NCBI GenBank assembly: GCA_902477755.1
Contig: CABSIK010000014.1
Span: 1-56,899 of the forward strand
Origin: an uncultured Clostridia bacterium
GTDB taxonomy: Bacteria; Bacillota; Clostridia; Lachnospirales; Anaerotignaceae
Direction of reading: 5' to 3'
DNA: 56,899 nt
Positions 41,982 through 51,519 of this stretch are shown here, one piece after another. The notes under the pieces are model-generated. The model was not told where the DNA came from. It did no database searches and worked only from the letters and a program-made list of their open reading frames with translations. Within the stretch, counting starts at the first letter, position 1, and each line of letters opens with the position of its first letter. Made by a program: the position numbers and the translations under genes.

Positions 41982-44900
41982 ATGTACGACAAAGTGCCTA
42001 CCAATCTGAACTTTGTGGAAAGAGAAGTTCAGACAGAACAGTTCTGGAAAGAACATGACATCTTCGGCAAGAGCATCAAAGCAAGAGAAGGTGCTCCTGT
42101 ATTTACTTTCTATGATGGTCCCCCGACAGCAAACGGCAAACCTCATATCGGCCACATCATCACAAGAGCGGTCAAAGACTTGATCCCTCGTTACAAAACA
42201 ATGAAAGGCTACAAAGTTCTGAGAAAAGCTGGTTGGGATACCCACGGTCTGCCTGTTGAACTGGAAGTTGAAAAATCTCTGGGTCTGGACGGCAAACCTC
42301 AGATCGAAGATTACGGCGTAGAACCCTTCATCGCAAAATGTAAAGAAAGCGTTTGGACATACGAAAAAGAATGGCGTGCCATGAGTGACCGTGTTGGTTT
42401 CTGGGCTGACATGGATCATCCTTATGTTACTTACCATAACGAATATATCGAATCCGAATGGTGGGCACTGAAACAGATCTGGGACAAAGGCCTCCTTTAT
42501 AAGGGTCACAAAGTTGTTCCCTACTGCCCTCGCTGTGGTACTGCCCTTTCCTCTCACGAAGTAGCTCAGGGCTATAAAGATGTAAAAGAAACATCCGTTA
42601 TCGCAAAATTCAAAGTAGAAGGCAAAGAAAACGAATACTTCCTGGCTTGGACAACAACCCCCTGGACACTGCCTTCCAACGTCGCTTTGACTGTAAACGC
42701 AGACGAAACATACGCAAGAGTTAAATATCAGGACTATGTTGCTATCATGGCAGAAGCTCTGCTGGATACCATCCTGGGCGAAGGCAACTACGAAGTTCTG
42801 GAAACCATGAAAGGGAAAGAACTGGAATACATGCGTTATGAACCCCTGTTCTCCTTCCTGGAAAACGACCCCAAAGCATTCATCGTAACATGCGACCCTT
42901 ACGTTACACTGACAGACGGTACTGGCGTGGTACACTCTGCAGGCGCATTCGGTGAAGACGATGCTCGTGTATGTAACGCTTACAACGTACCTTTCCGTCA
43001 GTATGTAGACGACTCCGGTAACATGACAAAAGAAACTGGTCCTTTCGCAGGTCTGTTCGTCAAAGACGCTGACCCTAAGGTAATCGAATATATGGAACAG
43101 GATGGCTCTCTGTTCGCAGCAATCCCCTTCGAACACAACTATCCTTTCTGCTGGAGATGTGATACTCCACTGATCTACTACGCAAGAAGCACATGGTTCA
43201 TCAAAATGACCGCTCTGCGTGACAACCTGGTTCGCAACAACCGCACCATCAACTGGTATCCCGATAACATCAAAGAAGGCCGTTTCGGTAACTTCCTGGA
43301 AAACGTTATCGACTGGGGTCTGTCTCGTGAAAGATACTGGGGCACACCACTGCCTATCTGGGAATGCGAATGCGGTCACAGACACACCATCGGCAGCATC
43401 GCTGAACTGAAGGAAATGTCTCCTGACTGCCCTGAAAACATCGAACTGCACAAACCTTTCATCGACGCCGTTCACATCACATGTCCTGAATGCGGCAAGC
43501 TGATGACAAGAGTACCTGAAGTAATCGACTGCTGGTTCGACAGTGGCGCAATGCCTTTCGCACAGTGGCACTATCCGTTTGAAAATCAGGATATCTTCAA
43601 AGAAAACTTCCCTGCTGACTTCATCAGTGAAGCGGTTGACCAGACTCGTGGCTGGTTCTACACACTGCTGGCAGTAAGCACACTGCTCTTTGACTGCGCA
43701 CCCTTCAAGAACTGTATCGTTCTGGGTCACGTTCAGGATAAGAACGGTCAGAAGATGTCCAAACACAAAGGCAACGTTGTTGACCCTTGGGATGCTCTGA
43801 ACAAACAGGGTGCTGACGCTGTTCGTTGGTACTTCTACGCAAACAGCGCACCTTGGCTGCCCAGCCGTTACTATGACGAAGCTGTTAGCGAATTGCAGAG
43901 AAAATTCATGGGTACACTGTGGAACACATACGCATTCTATGTGCTGTATGCAAACATCGACAAGTTCAACCCTACAGAACACAAACTGGAATATGACAAA
44001 CTGCCTCCTATGGACAAATGGATCTTGTCCAAGCTGCAGACACTGAATAAATACGTGGACGATTGTCTGGATCACTACAAACTGACAGAACCCGCAAGAG
44101 CAATGGCAGAATTTGTAGACGATCTGTCCAACTGGTATGTAAGAAGAAGCCGTGAACGTTTCTGGGCTGAAGGTATGGAACAGGATAAAGTAAACGCTTA
44201 CATGACTCTGTTCACTGTACTGGATACCATGGTAAAACTGGCAGCTCCTTTCACACCTTTCATCGCAGAAGAAATCTACGGCAATCTGGTGAAGAAAGTA
44301 GACGCTTCCGCTCCCGAAAGCGTACACCTGTGCGACTGGCCTGCATACCATGCAGAATGGGTTGACACAGAATTGGAAGAAAACATGGACTTCGTACTGA
44401 AAGTCGTTGTAGAAGGCCGTGCGGCAAGAAACGCTGCAAACCTGAAAAACCGTCAGCCTCTGGCTATGATGTATGTAAAAGCAGAAAAAGAACTGCCTGA
44501 AATGTACCGTGACATCATCACAGACGAACTGAACGTGAAAGGCATCACTTTCACAGATGACGTGGAAGCATTCACAACATACACATTCAAACCTCAGCTG
44601 CGTACACTGGGTAAAAAATACGGCAAACTGGTACCCGCGATCGGCGCTTACCTGAAAGAAGTAGACGGCTCCGCATTCATGGCTACTCTGCGTGCAGACG
44701 GCAAAGCAACATTCACAGTAGAAGGCGAAGAAGTTGTTCTGGAAATGGACGACGTACTGGTTGACACTGCTGAAAAAGACGGTTTCGTATCCAGCGGTGA
44801 CAACACACTGACCGTTGTTCTGGACGGCAACCTGACACCTGAACTGGTAGAAGAAGGCTTCGTTCGTGAAATCGTAAGTAAAGTACAGACCATGAGAAAA

Positions 44901-45095
44901 GAAGCTGACTTCAATGTAACAGACCGTATCCGCGTTTACCACGATGGTAATGCGAAGATCGCTGAAGTACTGGCTGCAAATGACATCTCCGCAGACGTTC
45001 TGGCTGCTGAAGTGGTTGCAGGCAAAGGCGGCGAATACAGCAAAGAATGGAACATCAACGGCGAAAAAGTAACCCTTGGTGTAGAAAGAGTTTAA
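41982..45095 (+). CDS. ileS: isoleucine-tRNA ligase (type 2-like)
   Basis: 1037 residues. HIGH is at 55-58 and KMSKH around 591-595; ERYWGTPLPIW and WDTHGLPVE are typical of the enzyme. The editing domain includes WTTTPWTLPSN. The length of about 1040 and KMSKHKGN fit the IleS2 (eukaryote-like) group rather than the shorter IleS1, a group in which mupirocin resistance is common; that is inference. The ATG at 41982 follows AAAGGAGG. The codon use is markedly biased, as expected for high expression. The T-box leader lies upstream. Confidence 0.97.
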   Translation: MYDKVPTNLNFVEREVQTEQFWKEHDIFGKSIKAREGAPVFTFYDGPPTANGKPHIGHIITRAVKDLIPRYKTMKGYKVLRKAGWDTHGLPVELEVEKSLGLDGKPQIEDYGVEPFIAKCKESVWTYEKEWRAMSDRVGFWADMDHPYVTYHNEYIESEWWALKQIWDKGLLYKGHKVVPYCPRCGTALSSHEVAQGYKDVKETSVIAKFKVEGKENEYFLAWTTTPWTLPSNVALTVNADETYARVKYQDYVAIMAEALLDTILGEGNYEVLETMKGKELEYMRYEPLFSFLENDPKAFIVTCDPYVTLTDGTGVVHSAGAFGEDDARVCNAYNVPFRQYVDDSGNMTKETGPFAGLFVKDADPKVIEYMEQDGSLFAAIPFEHNYPFCWRCDTPLIYYARSTWFIKMTALRDNLVRNNRTINWYPDNIKEGRFGNFLENVIDWGLSRERYWGTPLPIWECECGHRHTIGSIAELKEMSPDCPENIELHKPFIDAVHITCPECGKLMTRVPEVIDCWFDSGAMPFAQWHYPFENQDIFKENFPADFISEAVDQTRGWFYTLLAVSTLLFDCAPFKNCIVLGHVQDKNGQKMSKHKGNVVDPWDALNKQGADAVRWYFYANSAPWLPSRYYDEAVSELQRKFMGTLWNTYAFYVLYANIDKFNPTEHKLEYDKLPPMDKWILSKLQTLNKYVDDCLDHYKLTEPARAMAEFVDDLSNWYVRRSRERFWAEGMEQDKVNAYMTLFTVLDTMVKLAAPFTPFIAEEIYGNLVKKVDASAPESVHLCDWPAYHAEWVDTELEENMDFVLKVVVEGRAARNAANLKNRQPLAMMYVKAEKELPEMYRDIITDELNVKGITFTDDVEAFTTYTFKPQLRTLGKKYGKLVPAIGAYLKEVDGSAFMATLRADGKATFTVEGEEVVLEMDDVLVDTAEKDGFVSSGDNTLTVVLDGNLTPELVEEGFVREIVSKVQTMRKEADFNVTDRIRVYHDGNAKIAEVLAANDISADVLAAEVVAGKGGEYSKEWNINGEKVTLGVERV

Positions 45096-45262
45096 TCTCT
45101 CATAAATTCCAGATACAAAAGATAAAATAGCCAAACCATACGAAAGAAAAAGTCATAAAAACATTTTACAGAAGATAAAACACGGATTCCCGTGAAAGAA
45201 TTTACAAAAGAAAAGTATTCTCAAGTACAAAAGCAAAAAATTATAAAATATCACAGACATAC

Positions 45263-45296
45263 AAAAAGCTCAGATTTCATATCTGAGCTTTTTTTC
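45263..45296. terminator. bidirectional terminator after ileS
   Basis: Stem AAAAAGCTCAGAT / ATCTGAGCTTTTT, five-base loop, long T-run on the plus strand. Confidence 0.88.
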
Positions 45297-45310
45297 TGCC
45301 ATTTTCAGTT

Positions 45311-46687
45311 TTATCCAAACAGAAGTGTCCGCAGCGGCAGCATTTCCTCATACCACATCTGCTGTTCCCGATCATAAAACTTCGTATCGGAATTGACTGC
45401 AAAGGGAATCCCTGCTTCATCCAGACTTTCTGCCATATACGATGCAAATACGCACTGTTCTGCAATGGAATAATTGTCACCGTCGTTATAATCTCCCGGC
45501 ATCCATGCCCCTACCCAGACAGGAATACCTGTTTCCGCCTGCCACTGAAGTGCCAGCTGAATCTTATTCTGAATCAGCTGCTTCTCCTCTGCTGTCCCTG
45601 TTGTCCATAACTTCTTTTCATTGGTCTTGCTGGGGCCTGCGGCATAAAAATGCCATTCCGCCATGAGATACCCATTATGGTCTTTGGGAATTTCCAGTTC
45701 ATGGAGATATGCCGCATCGGAACGGAGGCGTGGTGAAATCATGAGAATCCTTTCAGGATTGGTTTTGCGGATTTCTGTCACAGCTTCCGCAAAGTAATCA
45801 TTGAGCCGTTCAGAATCCTGATTCAGCTCATCGGTGGCTTCAATGAGCAAATCAAAAGAAAGCAGATAAGATGTATCTTCAAAATGCTCTGCCATTTCCT
45901 TCCACCACTTCACGGCTTTTTTCATATTTTTATCGCTAGGGTCATTTTTGAAATCATCTGCCTGATAAGCAATGATGGGAATGATGCCATATTCTAAGCA
46001 ATCTTCCACCTGTTTATCCAGACTTTCCAGCAGTTCCGGCGTAATATCGTCAGCAATGCGGATACGCACATGGTCTACCCCTGCCGCCGCAAAATCAGCC
46101 GCTGTTTTTTCTGTATAGTATTCTCTGCCCTGATTGGTCTTACTCCAGTCCACATCCATGCCATGGCCCAGCATATCCTGATATACGCTGGGTGCAATGG
46201 GTGTCTGACCGGAAACATCTGCCGTCGTTACAGAAATTTTATTAGCCGCATCGTCCCATGCCACAGAAAAGCCCAAAGCATCCGCCAAATCACGCAATTT
46301 GAAATAGGTATAACCTTCTATGCGGTATGTATCGAATGTTTGGCTTTCCCCAGATAAAATCACTGGCGTTTTTGTTGCCACTGCCTCTTGTGTTGTTTCA
46401 TTGATCTTCGGTACAGAACCAGAATACACTTTTCCCTTTTCCAGAAGAATGGTCTGGGCAGATGCATCCCAGCCCACATCAAAGGGCATTTCCTCTGCCA
46501 TGAGGGATGCCAGTTCCCGAAGCTGGAAATAAGTATTCCCTCCAATATTGCAGACACTTTGCAGTGTCTGTTCTGTTCCATTGATTTCCAAGGACACTTT
46601 CGCAGGCTGTGCCGCTGCGCCATATGCCACAGTTGGTATTGCCATCACAAGGCTCAGCCCTGCCAATATTCCTTTGCAATGTTTCAT
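45311..46687 (-). CDS. secreted protein: copper amine oxidase N-terminal-like domain plus glycoside hydrolase 5-like barrel
   Basis: 458 residues. The signal peptide ends near AYGAAAQ. Residues 30-155 hold two stalk-like copper-amine-oxidase N-terminal repeats (YFQLRELASLM...FDVGWD; YFKLRDLADALGFSVAWD). Residues 165-455 look like a TIM barrel of the GH5 type: AAGVDHVRIRI, SFDLLIEATDELN (possible acid/base Glu) and AEWHFYAAGP. At the strand where GH5 enzymes have the nucleophile in VGEF, this protein has VWVGAWMPGD, with no Glu. It may be catalytically altered or a carbohydrate-binding relative. The ATG at 46687 follows GGAGGG. It is exported and stands alone. Confidence 0.78.
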   Translation of the reverse strand: MKHCKGILAGLSLVMAIPTVAYGAAAQPAKVSLEINGTEQTLQSVCNIGGNTYFQLRELASLMAEEMPFDVGWDASAQTILLEKGKVYSGSVPKINETTQEAVATKTPVILSGESQTFDTYRIEGYTYFKLRDLADALGFSVAWDDAANKISVTTADVSGQTPIAPSVYQDMLGHGMDVDWSKTNQGREYYTEKTAADFAAAGVDHVRIRIADDITPELLESLDKQVEDCLEYGIIPIIAYQADDFKNDPSDKNMKKAVKWWKEMAEHFEDTSYLLSFDLLIEATDELNQDSERLNDYFAEAVTEIRKTNPERILMISPRLRSDAAYLHELEIPKDHNGYLMAEWHFYAAGPSKTNEKKLWTTGTAEEKQLIQNKIQLALQWQAETGIPVWVGAWMPGDYNDGDNYSIAEQCVFASYMAESLDEAGIPFAVNSDTKFYDREQQMWYEEMLPLRTLLFG

Positions 46688-46749
46688 TGCTTTCCCTCCT
46701 CTTTTGTTTTTCTCATATTCAGACGTAAATTCTCACAAAAAGTTTCCAT

Positions 46750-46785
46750 AAAATAGAAGCCAGAATGGTTCACATTCTGACTTCT
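46750..46785 (-). terminator. fbp terminator
   Basis: Minus-strand stem AGAAGTCAGAATG / CATTCTGGCTTCT, five-base loop, then ATTTTAT. Confidence 0.75.
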
Positions 46786-46802
46786 GTTCTGATTCTATGT
46801 AA

Positions 46803-48779
46803 TTACTGCTCTTTGATGATACCATTCTGGTACGCATACAGGAGTTTTTCCAGTTCATCAATGCTTTCCTGAAGCTTCTTACCGATGTCTGTATCTCTTA
46901 CGCGGATACGATCCTGAGTATACTGCAAAGCAACGGTAGAGGACAGGATGTCCTTTTCTTCCGCAATGGCAACTTCTGTGGATACAAAAGGTTCATGACT
47001 AACCAGCACCATACCGTGAGAGTTGTAAATCAAGGTATAACCTGCGATACCTGTTACCTTCTGATATGCCTTTGCGAAACCGCCGTCGATTACAAACAGT
47101 TTGCCGTTTGCCTTGATGGGGCTTTCCCCTTTTACGACTTTGACAGGCACATGACCATTGACAATGTGAGAAGTATCGGGATCAAGTCCGAAAGATTCCA
47201 GCACATAACGGCAGATGCTTTCTTCATTCCGCAAGGTATAGTAAGGGTTGCTGACTTCTTTATGGGTGGTCTTATCGTCGATGAAATACCGTTCAAAAGT
47301 AGTCATTTTCTTTTTGCCGAATAAAGGAGAATCTTCCCCACACCACAGATACCACATGATATCCATGCACTGACGTTTCGCTTCGGAATGGGGCTTATTG
47401 AAATATGCTTCTCTGGCTGTCCGTTCTACAGCATCCAGATAATCTTTGCCTTTATATCTCTTTCCGCGGAATGTAACGGTTTTCAGTGTACCGTCATCAT
47501 TCATAGGGATGCCGCCGTGGAACAGCAGGTTGGAGTTAAAGATATTATACATGGCACCTTTGCTGTAAAGCACGCGGATATGTTCCTGTAATTTTTCGCT
47601 GTTTACGAAGGAAGATTTGACTTTATCCATGACTTCCTGTTCTTCTTCTGTCAGGGCATAGGGGTCTTTGGGATCTACGGTGGGGAAATTCATGTCGTTC
47701 ATTTCATATTCCACACCTTCGATGTTGATGGTGCCTTTTTCAAAGTCGATCTTGTCCAACAGCAGTCTGTTTTCCATGTGGAATTCAGGATGACGTTTGA
47801 TGATCTGGGCTTCCATTTTCCACTGCAAAATAGAAATGGCTTTATGCATTTTGGCGATGAGCTGGAAGTCCTTATCACTCAGCGCCCCTTCTGTGCCTTT
47901 AGGTGCAAACTGTGTGCAGGGGTCATCAGCATAGCAGTCCATAGCAAATGTTGCCAGAGGGATCAGGTTAATACCGTAGTCTTCTTCGATGGTATCCAAG
48001 TTTGCATAGCGGGTCTGGATACGCAGTACATTACAAATGAGCGCCTGACATCCTGCCGCTGCGCCCATCCATGCGATGTCGTGGTTCCCCCACTGGATGT
48101 CCACAGAATGATAATGTTCCAGAATATCCATAATGGCTGCCGCGTTAGGTCCTCTGTCGTAAATATCCCCAATAACGTGGAGGGTATCAATGGCAAGGCG
48201 CTGAATCAGGTGGCACAGGGCTGTGATGAAGCGGTCTGCCTGATCCAGATCAATGATGGTGCTGATGATTTCGTTATAATACATTTCTTTATCTCTGCTC
48301 ACGTTATCCTCGTGGAGCAGTTCTTCCAGTATGTAAGCAAATTCCTTGGGCAGTGCTTTTCTGACTTTGGAACGGGTATATTTGGAAGAAACCACTTTGC
48401 AGATGGTAACAAGACGATGCAGGGTGATTTTGTACCAGTCGTTCATGTCCTCTTCTGTTTCTACCATCTGTTCCAATTTCTTTTCAGGATAATAAATCAG
48501 CGTTGCCAGAGATTTCTTTTCACTTTCTCTCAGACTTGCGCCAAAAATGGCACTGATCTGGTTTTTGATAACGCCGGAAGCGTTGCGGAGTACATGGCTA
48601 AAGGATTCCACTTCCCCATGAATATCAGAAACAAAGTGCTCTGTCCCTTTGGGCAGGTTCAAAATTGCCTTTAGGTTCATGACCTCTGTGGCTGCACTGT
48701 TGATGTTTTTATACTGTTTGGATAATAATTGCAAATACTTCAGTTCTTCTGCTGTAAATCCGTCTTTCCCGGAATACAT
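46803..48779 (-). CDS. fbp: fructose-1,6-bisphosphatase, class III
   Basis: 658 residues, the large FBPase of Firmicutes. The metallophosphatase motifs are FVSDIHGEVESF, VIGDIYDRGPNA and WGNHDIAWMG, with a later GHVPVKVVKGESP. It removes phosphate from fructose-1,6-bisphosphate in gluconeogenesis. I chose the ATG at 48779 with AGGTGGGG just upstream; a second ATG six codons upstream has no ribosome site. It is monocistronic. Confidence 0.95.
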   Translation of the reverse strand: MYSGKDGFTAEELKYLQLLSKQYKNINSAATEVMNLKAILNLPKGTEHFVSDIHGEVESFSHVLRNASGVIKNQISAIFGASLRESEKKSLATLIYYPEKKLEQMVETEEDMNDWYKITLHRLVTICKVVSSKYTRSKVRKALPKEFAYILEELLHEDNVSRDKEMYYNEIISTIIDLDQADRFITALCHLIQRLAIDTLHVIGDIYDRGPNAAAIMDILEHYHSVDIQWGNHDIAWMGAAAGCQALICNVLRIQTRYANLDTIEEDYGINLIPLATFAMDCYADDPCTQFAPKGTEGALSDKDFQLIAKMHKAISILQWKMEAQIIKRHPEFHMENRLLLDKIDFEKGTINIEGVEYEMNDMNFPTVDPKDPYALTEEEQEVMDKVKSSFVNSEKLQEHIRVLYSKGAMYNIFNSNLLFHGGIPMNDDGTLKTVTFRGKRYKGKDYLDAVERTAREAYFNKPHSEAKRQCMDIMWYLWCGEDSPLFGKKKMTTFERYFIDDKTTHKEVSNPYYTLRNEESICRYVLESFGLDPDTSHIVNGHVPVKVVKGESPIKANGKLFVIDGGFAKAYQKVTGIAGYTLIYNSHGMVLVSHEPFVSTEVAIAEEKDILSSTVALQYTQDRIRVRDTDIGKKLQESIDELEKLLYAYQNGIIKEQ

Positions 48780-48933
48780 AAATACCCCACCTGCCATTTC
48801 TTAAAATTGGTTGTTGTTATAAGCCGATTATACCACAGGGATTTGGAAAAATCCACTGCGTGTGACGGAAAATGTCCCACCAAAATTCCATCATTGGCTT
48901 CCCATCCTTCCTGTCTATTGTATACAAAAAATC

Positions 48934-49020
48934 AGAAATTCTCCTTAAGAAAAAAACAGCCAGAATCCTTTTTATTGCAAGAATTCTGGCTATATCTGTT
49001 TTCTTATGAAACAGTTCCCA
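48934..49020 (+). repeat. structured intergenic repeat, copy G (short form)
   Basis: Left block TTCTCCTTAAGAAAA, hairpin AGCCAGAATCC / GAATTCTGGCT, right end TCTGTTTTCTTATGAAACAG. It lies 3' of the membrane-protein gene at 49038. Confidence 0.8.
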
Positions 49021-49037
49021 CGAAAGCTTCTTCGTTT

Positions 49038-49871
49038 TTATTCTGTTTTTTCTTCTTCTGCCTCCTGCACTTCTTCCGGTTCCTGCAAGGAAGCCATGCC
49101 AAAAAGCCCAGATTCCCGGTTCAGGAACAAGATGGCCGTTGCACTGACCACAAAGCCCTGTGTCACATAAGTGACGCAGTTATAAACGCAGTTCACTGCA
49201 AAATTATCCGGAAACAGCGCAAAGATCAATGATAAAATGACATTCCAGCAGTAAGATATTGCTGCCAGTATAAACAGGAAACCAAATGTCCGCCACCATC
49301 TGCTTCTTACCAGCACACGGCTATGTCCCAATGCATCAACGCCCCGTCTGCCGCCCAAAGCAATGCAGTACAGATACAGGCACCAGATAACCCCCATATA
49401 AATGGCAGGAATCACCAGAAAACTCCCCAGTAAAAACAAAACCATATAGACAATGCCGACTTTTACAACGGTAGGCTCCAATATCATGGCTTCTGCAAAA
49501 GCCTTGCTGGCAGAAACCGGTCTGCCCTCCAACCGCCATTTTGCAGCCTTTGCCACACCAATAATAAAGATAGGCTCCAAAAATACAGTTACTGCCATAA
49601 GCAGCACATTATTTGTCATCATCTGCTGTATCAGAACAGACAAATCTGCCTCCGAGATGGCATACTGGGTTTCAGCTAACTGCAACATAATTTCATTAGT
49701 AGACAATACCCTCGTCTGGATTAATGTCAGCAAAATGCTCAAAGGCAAAGCAATGACGAGCATTCCCGTTCCAATGACTTTTATGTTTTCCATAAACAAC
49801 CGCATGGCAATGGCCATGATTTCATTCCAGCGCAATTCCCGACTGTAAACCAGCCGCTTAATTTCTTCCAT
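49038..49871 (-). CDS. polytopic membrane protein, unknown function
   Basis: 277 residues with about five or six membrane helices, a cytoplasmic N-terminus and an acidic tail (EEVQEAEEEKTE). The pattern resembles the membrane domain found beside glycerophosphodiester phosphodiesterases or in DUF975-like proteins, but I cannot assign it. GGAAGGA lies ten bases before the ATG at 49871. It has no close neighbour on its strand. Confidence 0.7.
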   Translation of the reverse strand: MEEIKRLVYSRELRWNEIMAIAMRLFMENIKVIGTGMLVIALPLSILLTLIQTRVLSTNEIMLQLAETQYAISEADLSVLIQQMMTNNVLLMAVTVFLEPIFIIGVAKAAKWRLEGRPVSASKAFAEAMILEPTVVKVGIVYMVLFLLGSFLVIPAIYMGVIWCLYLYCIALGGRRGVDALGHSRVLVRSRWWRTFGFLFILAAISYCWNVILSLIFALFPDNFAVNCVYNCVTYVTQGFVVSATAILFLNRESGLFGMASLQEPEEVQEAEEEKTE

Positions 49872-50011
49872 AACACCAAATTCCTTCCGTAAGTGATATA
49901 AGAAGTATTATACATGGTTTCTTTTCATTTGTCAGCAGATTTCCAACTTGTAAAGATTAAGATTTTCCGATAAAATGACTAGTATAATGCGCAAAAAAGG
50001 ATTGTGATAAA

Positions 50012-50752
50012 ATGGATTTTACAAATAAAACTGTGCTGGTCACCGGCTCCTCCCGGGGCATTGGCAAAGCCATCGCCTTTGCCTTTGGACAGGCAGGCGC
50101 ACGTGTAGTGCTGAACGCCTCCCGAAGCAAAGACCAGCTGGAAGGAACAAAAAAAGAACTGGAAAGCATGGGAATTTCCTGTATGGCGGTTCTTGCAGAC
50201 GTATCTGATTACAACGCCTGCAAAGACATGTTCCTGCAAATTCAGGATACCTTTGGTTCTGTTGATATTCTGGTAAACAACGCCGGTATTTCTTATATCG
50301 GCTTATTCACAGACATGACGCCCCAACAGTGGCAGCATGTGCTGGATGTGAATCTTGGATCTGTGCTGAACTGCACCCATTTGGCGGTGCCTGCCATGGT
50401 GCACAACAAAACAGGTGTCATTCTGAATATCTCCTCCATGTGGGGAGAAGCGGGGGCTTCCTGCGAAGCTGTCTACTCCGCTTCCAAAGGGGGCATCAAC
50501 GCCTTCACCAAAGCCATGGCAAAGGAACTTGGCCCTTCCGGCATCCGTGTCAACGCCATTGCCTGCGGTGTCATCGACACAGAAATGAATGCCTGCTTTT
50601 CCGAAGAAGAACGGGCAGAACTGGCAGAGGAAATCGCCCTCATGCGCTTCGGTAAGCCCGAAGAAGTAGGCAGATTTGCTCTTACCCTTGCCAGCGAAAG
50701 TGCTTCTTTTCTCACAGGGCAGATCATCACACTGGATGGAGGAATGTTATGA
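50012..50752 (+). CDS. short-chain dehydrogenase/reductase (FabG-like)
   Basis: 246 residues. The NAD(P) loop TGSSRGIG (11-18), NNAGIS (about 88-93) and the catalytic YSASK mark a classical SDR of the 3-oxoacyl-ACP reductase type. It has no fatty-acid genes around it, so it may instead reduce a sugar or secondary metabolite. It overlaps the HAD gene by four bases (ATGA), so the two are translationally coupled. A TATAAT-like -10 is at 49983-49988 but its -35 is poor. Confidence 0.87.
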   Translation: MDFTNKTVLVTGSSRGIGKAIAFAFGQAGARVVLNASRSKDQLEGTKKELESMGISCMAVLADVSDYNACKDMFLQIQDTFGSVDILVNNAGISYIGLFTDMTPQQWQHVLDVNLGSVLNCTHLAVPAMVHNKTGVILNISSMWGEAGASCEAVYSASKGGINAFTKAMAKELGPSGIRVNAIACGVIDTEMNACFSEEERAELAEEIALMRFGKPEEVGRFALTLASESASFLTGQIITLDGGML

Positions 50753-51453
50753 GCCAGAAAACATATAAAGCATTATTTTTCGACGCAGACAAAACACTGC
50801 TGGACTTTGCCGCCGCTGAAAAAAAGGGGCTGGAGAATGTTTTTGCAAAAAACGGCATTGCCCTTACGGACGAAATCCGTAGTTTCTATCTGGAAATGAA
50901 CGGTCAGCTTTGGGAAAGCTACGAACGAGGCGAAATTCCAAGAGATACGGTACTCTATACCCGTTTTGGCAGAGTATTCGAGCATTTTGGCATTGACGCT
51001 GACGGCATTGCCTTTGAGCATGATTACCGGAAAGAACTGGACAAAGGTCACGATCTCATGGAAGGCGCCATGGAGCTGGTACAGACCCTTGCACCCCTTT
51101 ATGAATTATACATCGTCACCAACGGCACCACTGAAACCCAATACAAACGTCTGGGAGATTCCGGACTTTCCCCTTATTTCAAGGACATTTTCATTTCCGG
51201 AGAAATCGGCAGCCGCAAGCCTATGAAAGCCTTTTTTGACCATTGTTTTGAAAAAGCCCCTCACCTTTCCCCAGAAGATGTGCTCATCATTGGGGATTCT
51301 CTTTCCTCCGATATTCTGGGCGGAAATAACGCAGGCATCGACGCCTGCTGGATGAACGCAGAAAACAAAATCAACGATACCACCGCTGTACCTACATATG
51401 AAATTCATAAACTGGCAGAATTATATGATATTTTAGGTATCACTAAAAAATAA
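50749..51453 (+). CDS. HAD-family phosphatase (YjjG-type 5'-nucleotidase)
   Basis: 234 residues. Motif I is FFDADKTLLDF, motif II VTNGT, motif III with GSRKP and motif IV IIGDSLSSDILGG, as in the YjjG subfamily of noncanonical pyrimidine nucleotidases. It probably clears modified nucleotides or serves as a general sugar phosphatase. Its ATG overlaps the stop of the SDR gene, so the products may act in one process. Confidence 0.87.
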   Translation: MSQKTYKALFFDADKTLLDFAAAEKKGLENVFAKNGIALTDEIRSFYLEMNGQLWESYERGEIPRDTVLYTRFGRVFEHFGIDADGIAFEHDYRKELDKGHDLMEGAMELVQTLAPLYELYIVTNGTTETQYKRLGDSGLSPYFKDIFISGEIGSRKPMKAFFDHCFEKAPHLSPEDVLIIGDSLSSDILGGNNAGIDACWMNAENKINDTTAVPTYEIHKLAELYDILGITKK

Positions 51454-51456
51454 AAA

Positions 51457-51503
51457 CAAAAGGCAGAAATCTCTTTGGTAATTCCTTGAGATTTCTGCCT
51501 TTG
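51457..51503. terminator. bidirectional terminator
   Basis: Stem AAAGGCAGAAATCTC / GAGATTTCTGCCTTT, shared by the HAD gene and the SPFH gene. Confidence 0.85.
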
Positions 51504-51519
51504 TTATAAATTTTATTTC

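Noticed and set aside
41943..45134. Very long open frame antisense to ileS
   Set aside because: It mirrors the ileS codons exactly (Cys/Phe/Val-rich antisense translation), has no ribosome site and arises from the strong codon bias of ileS.
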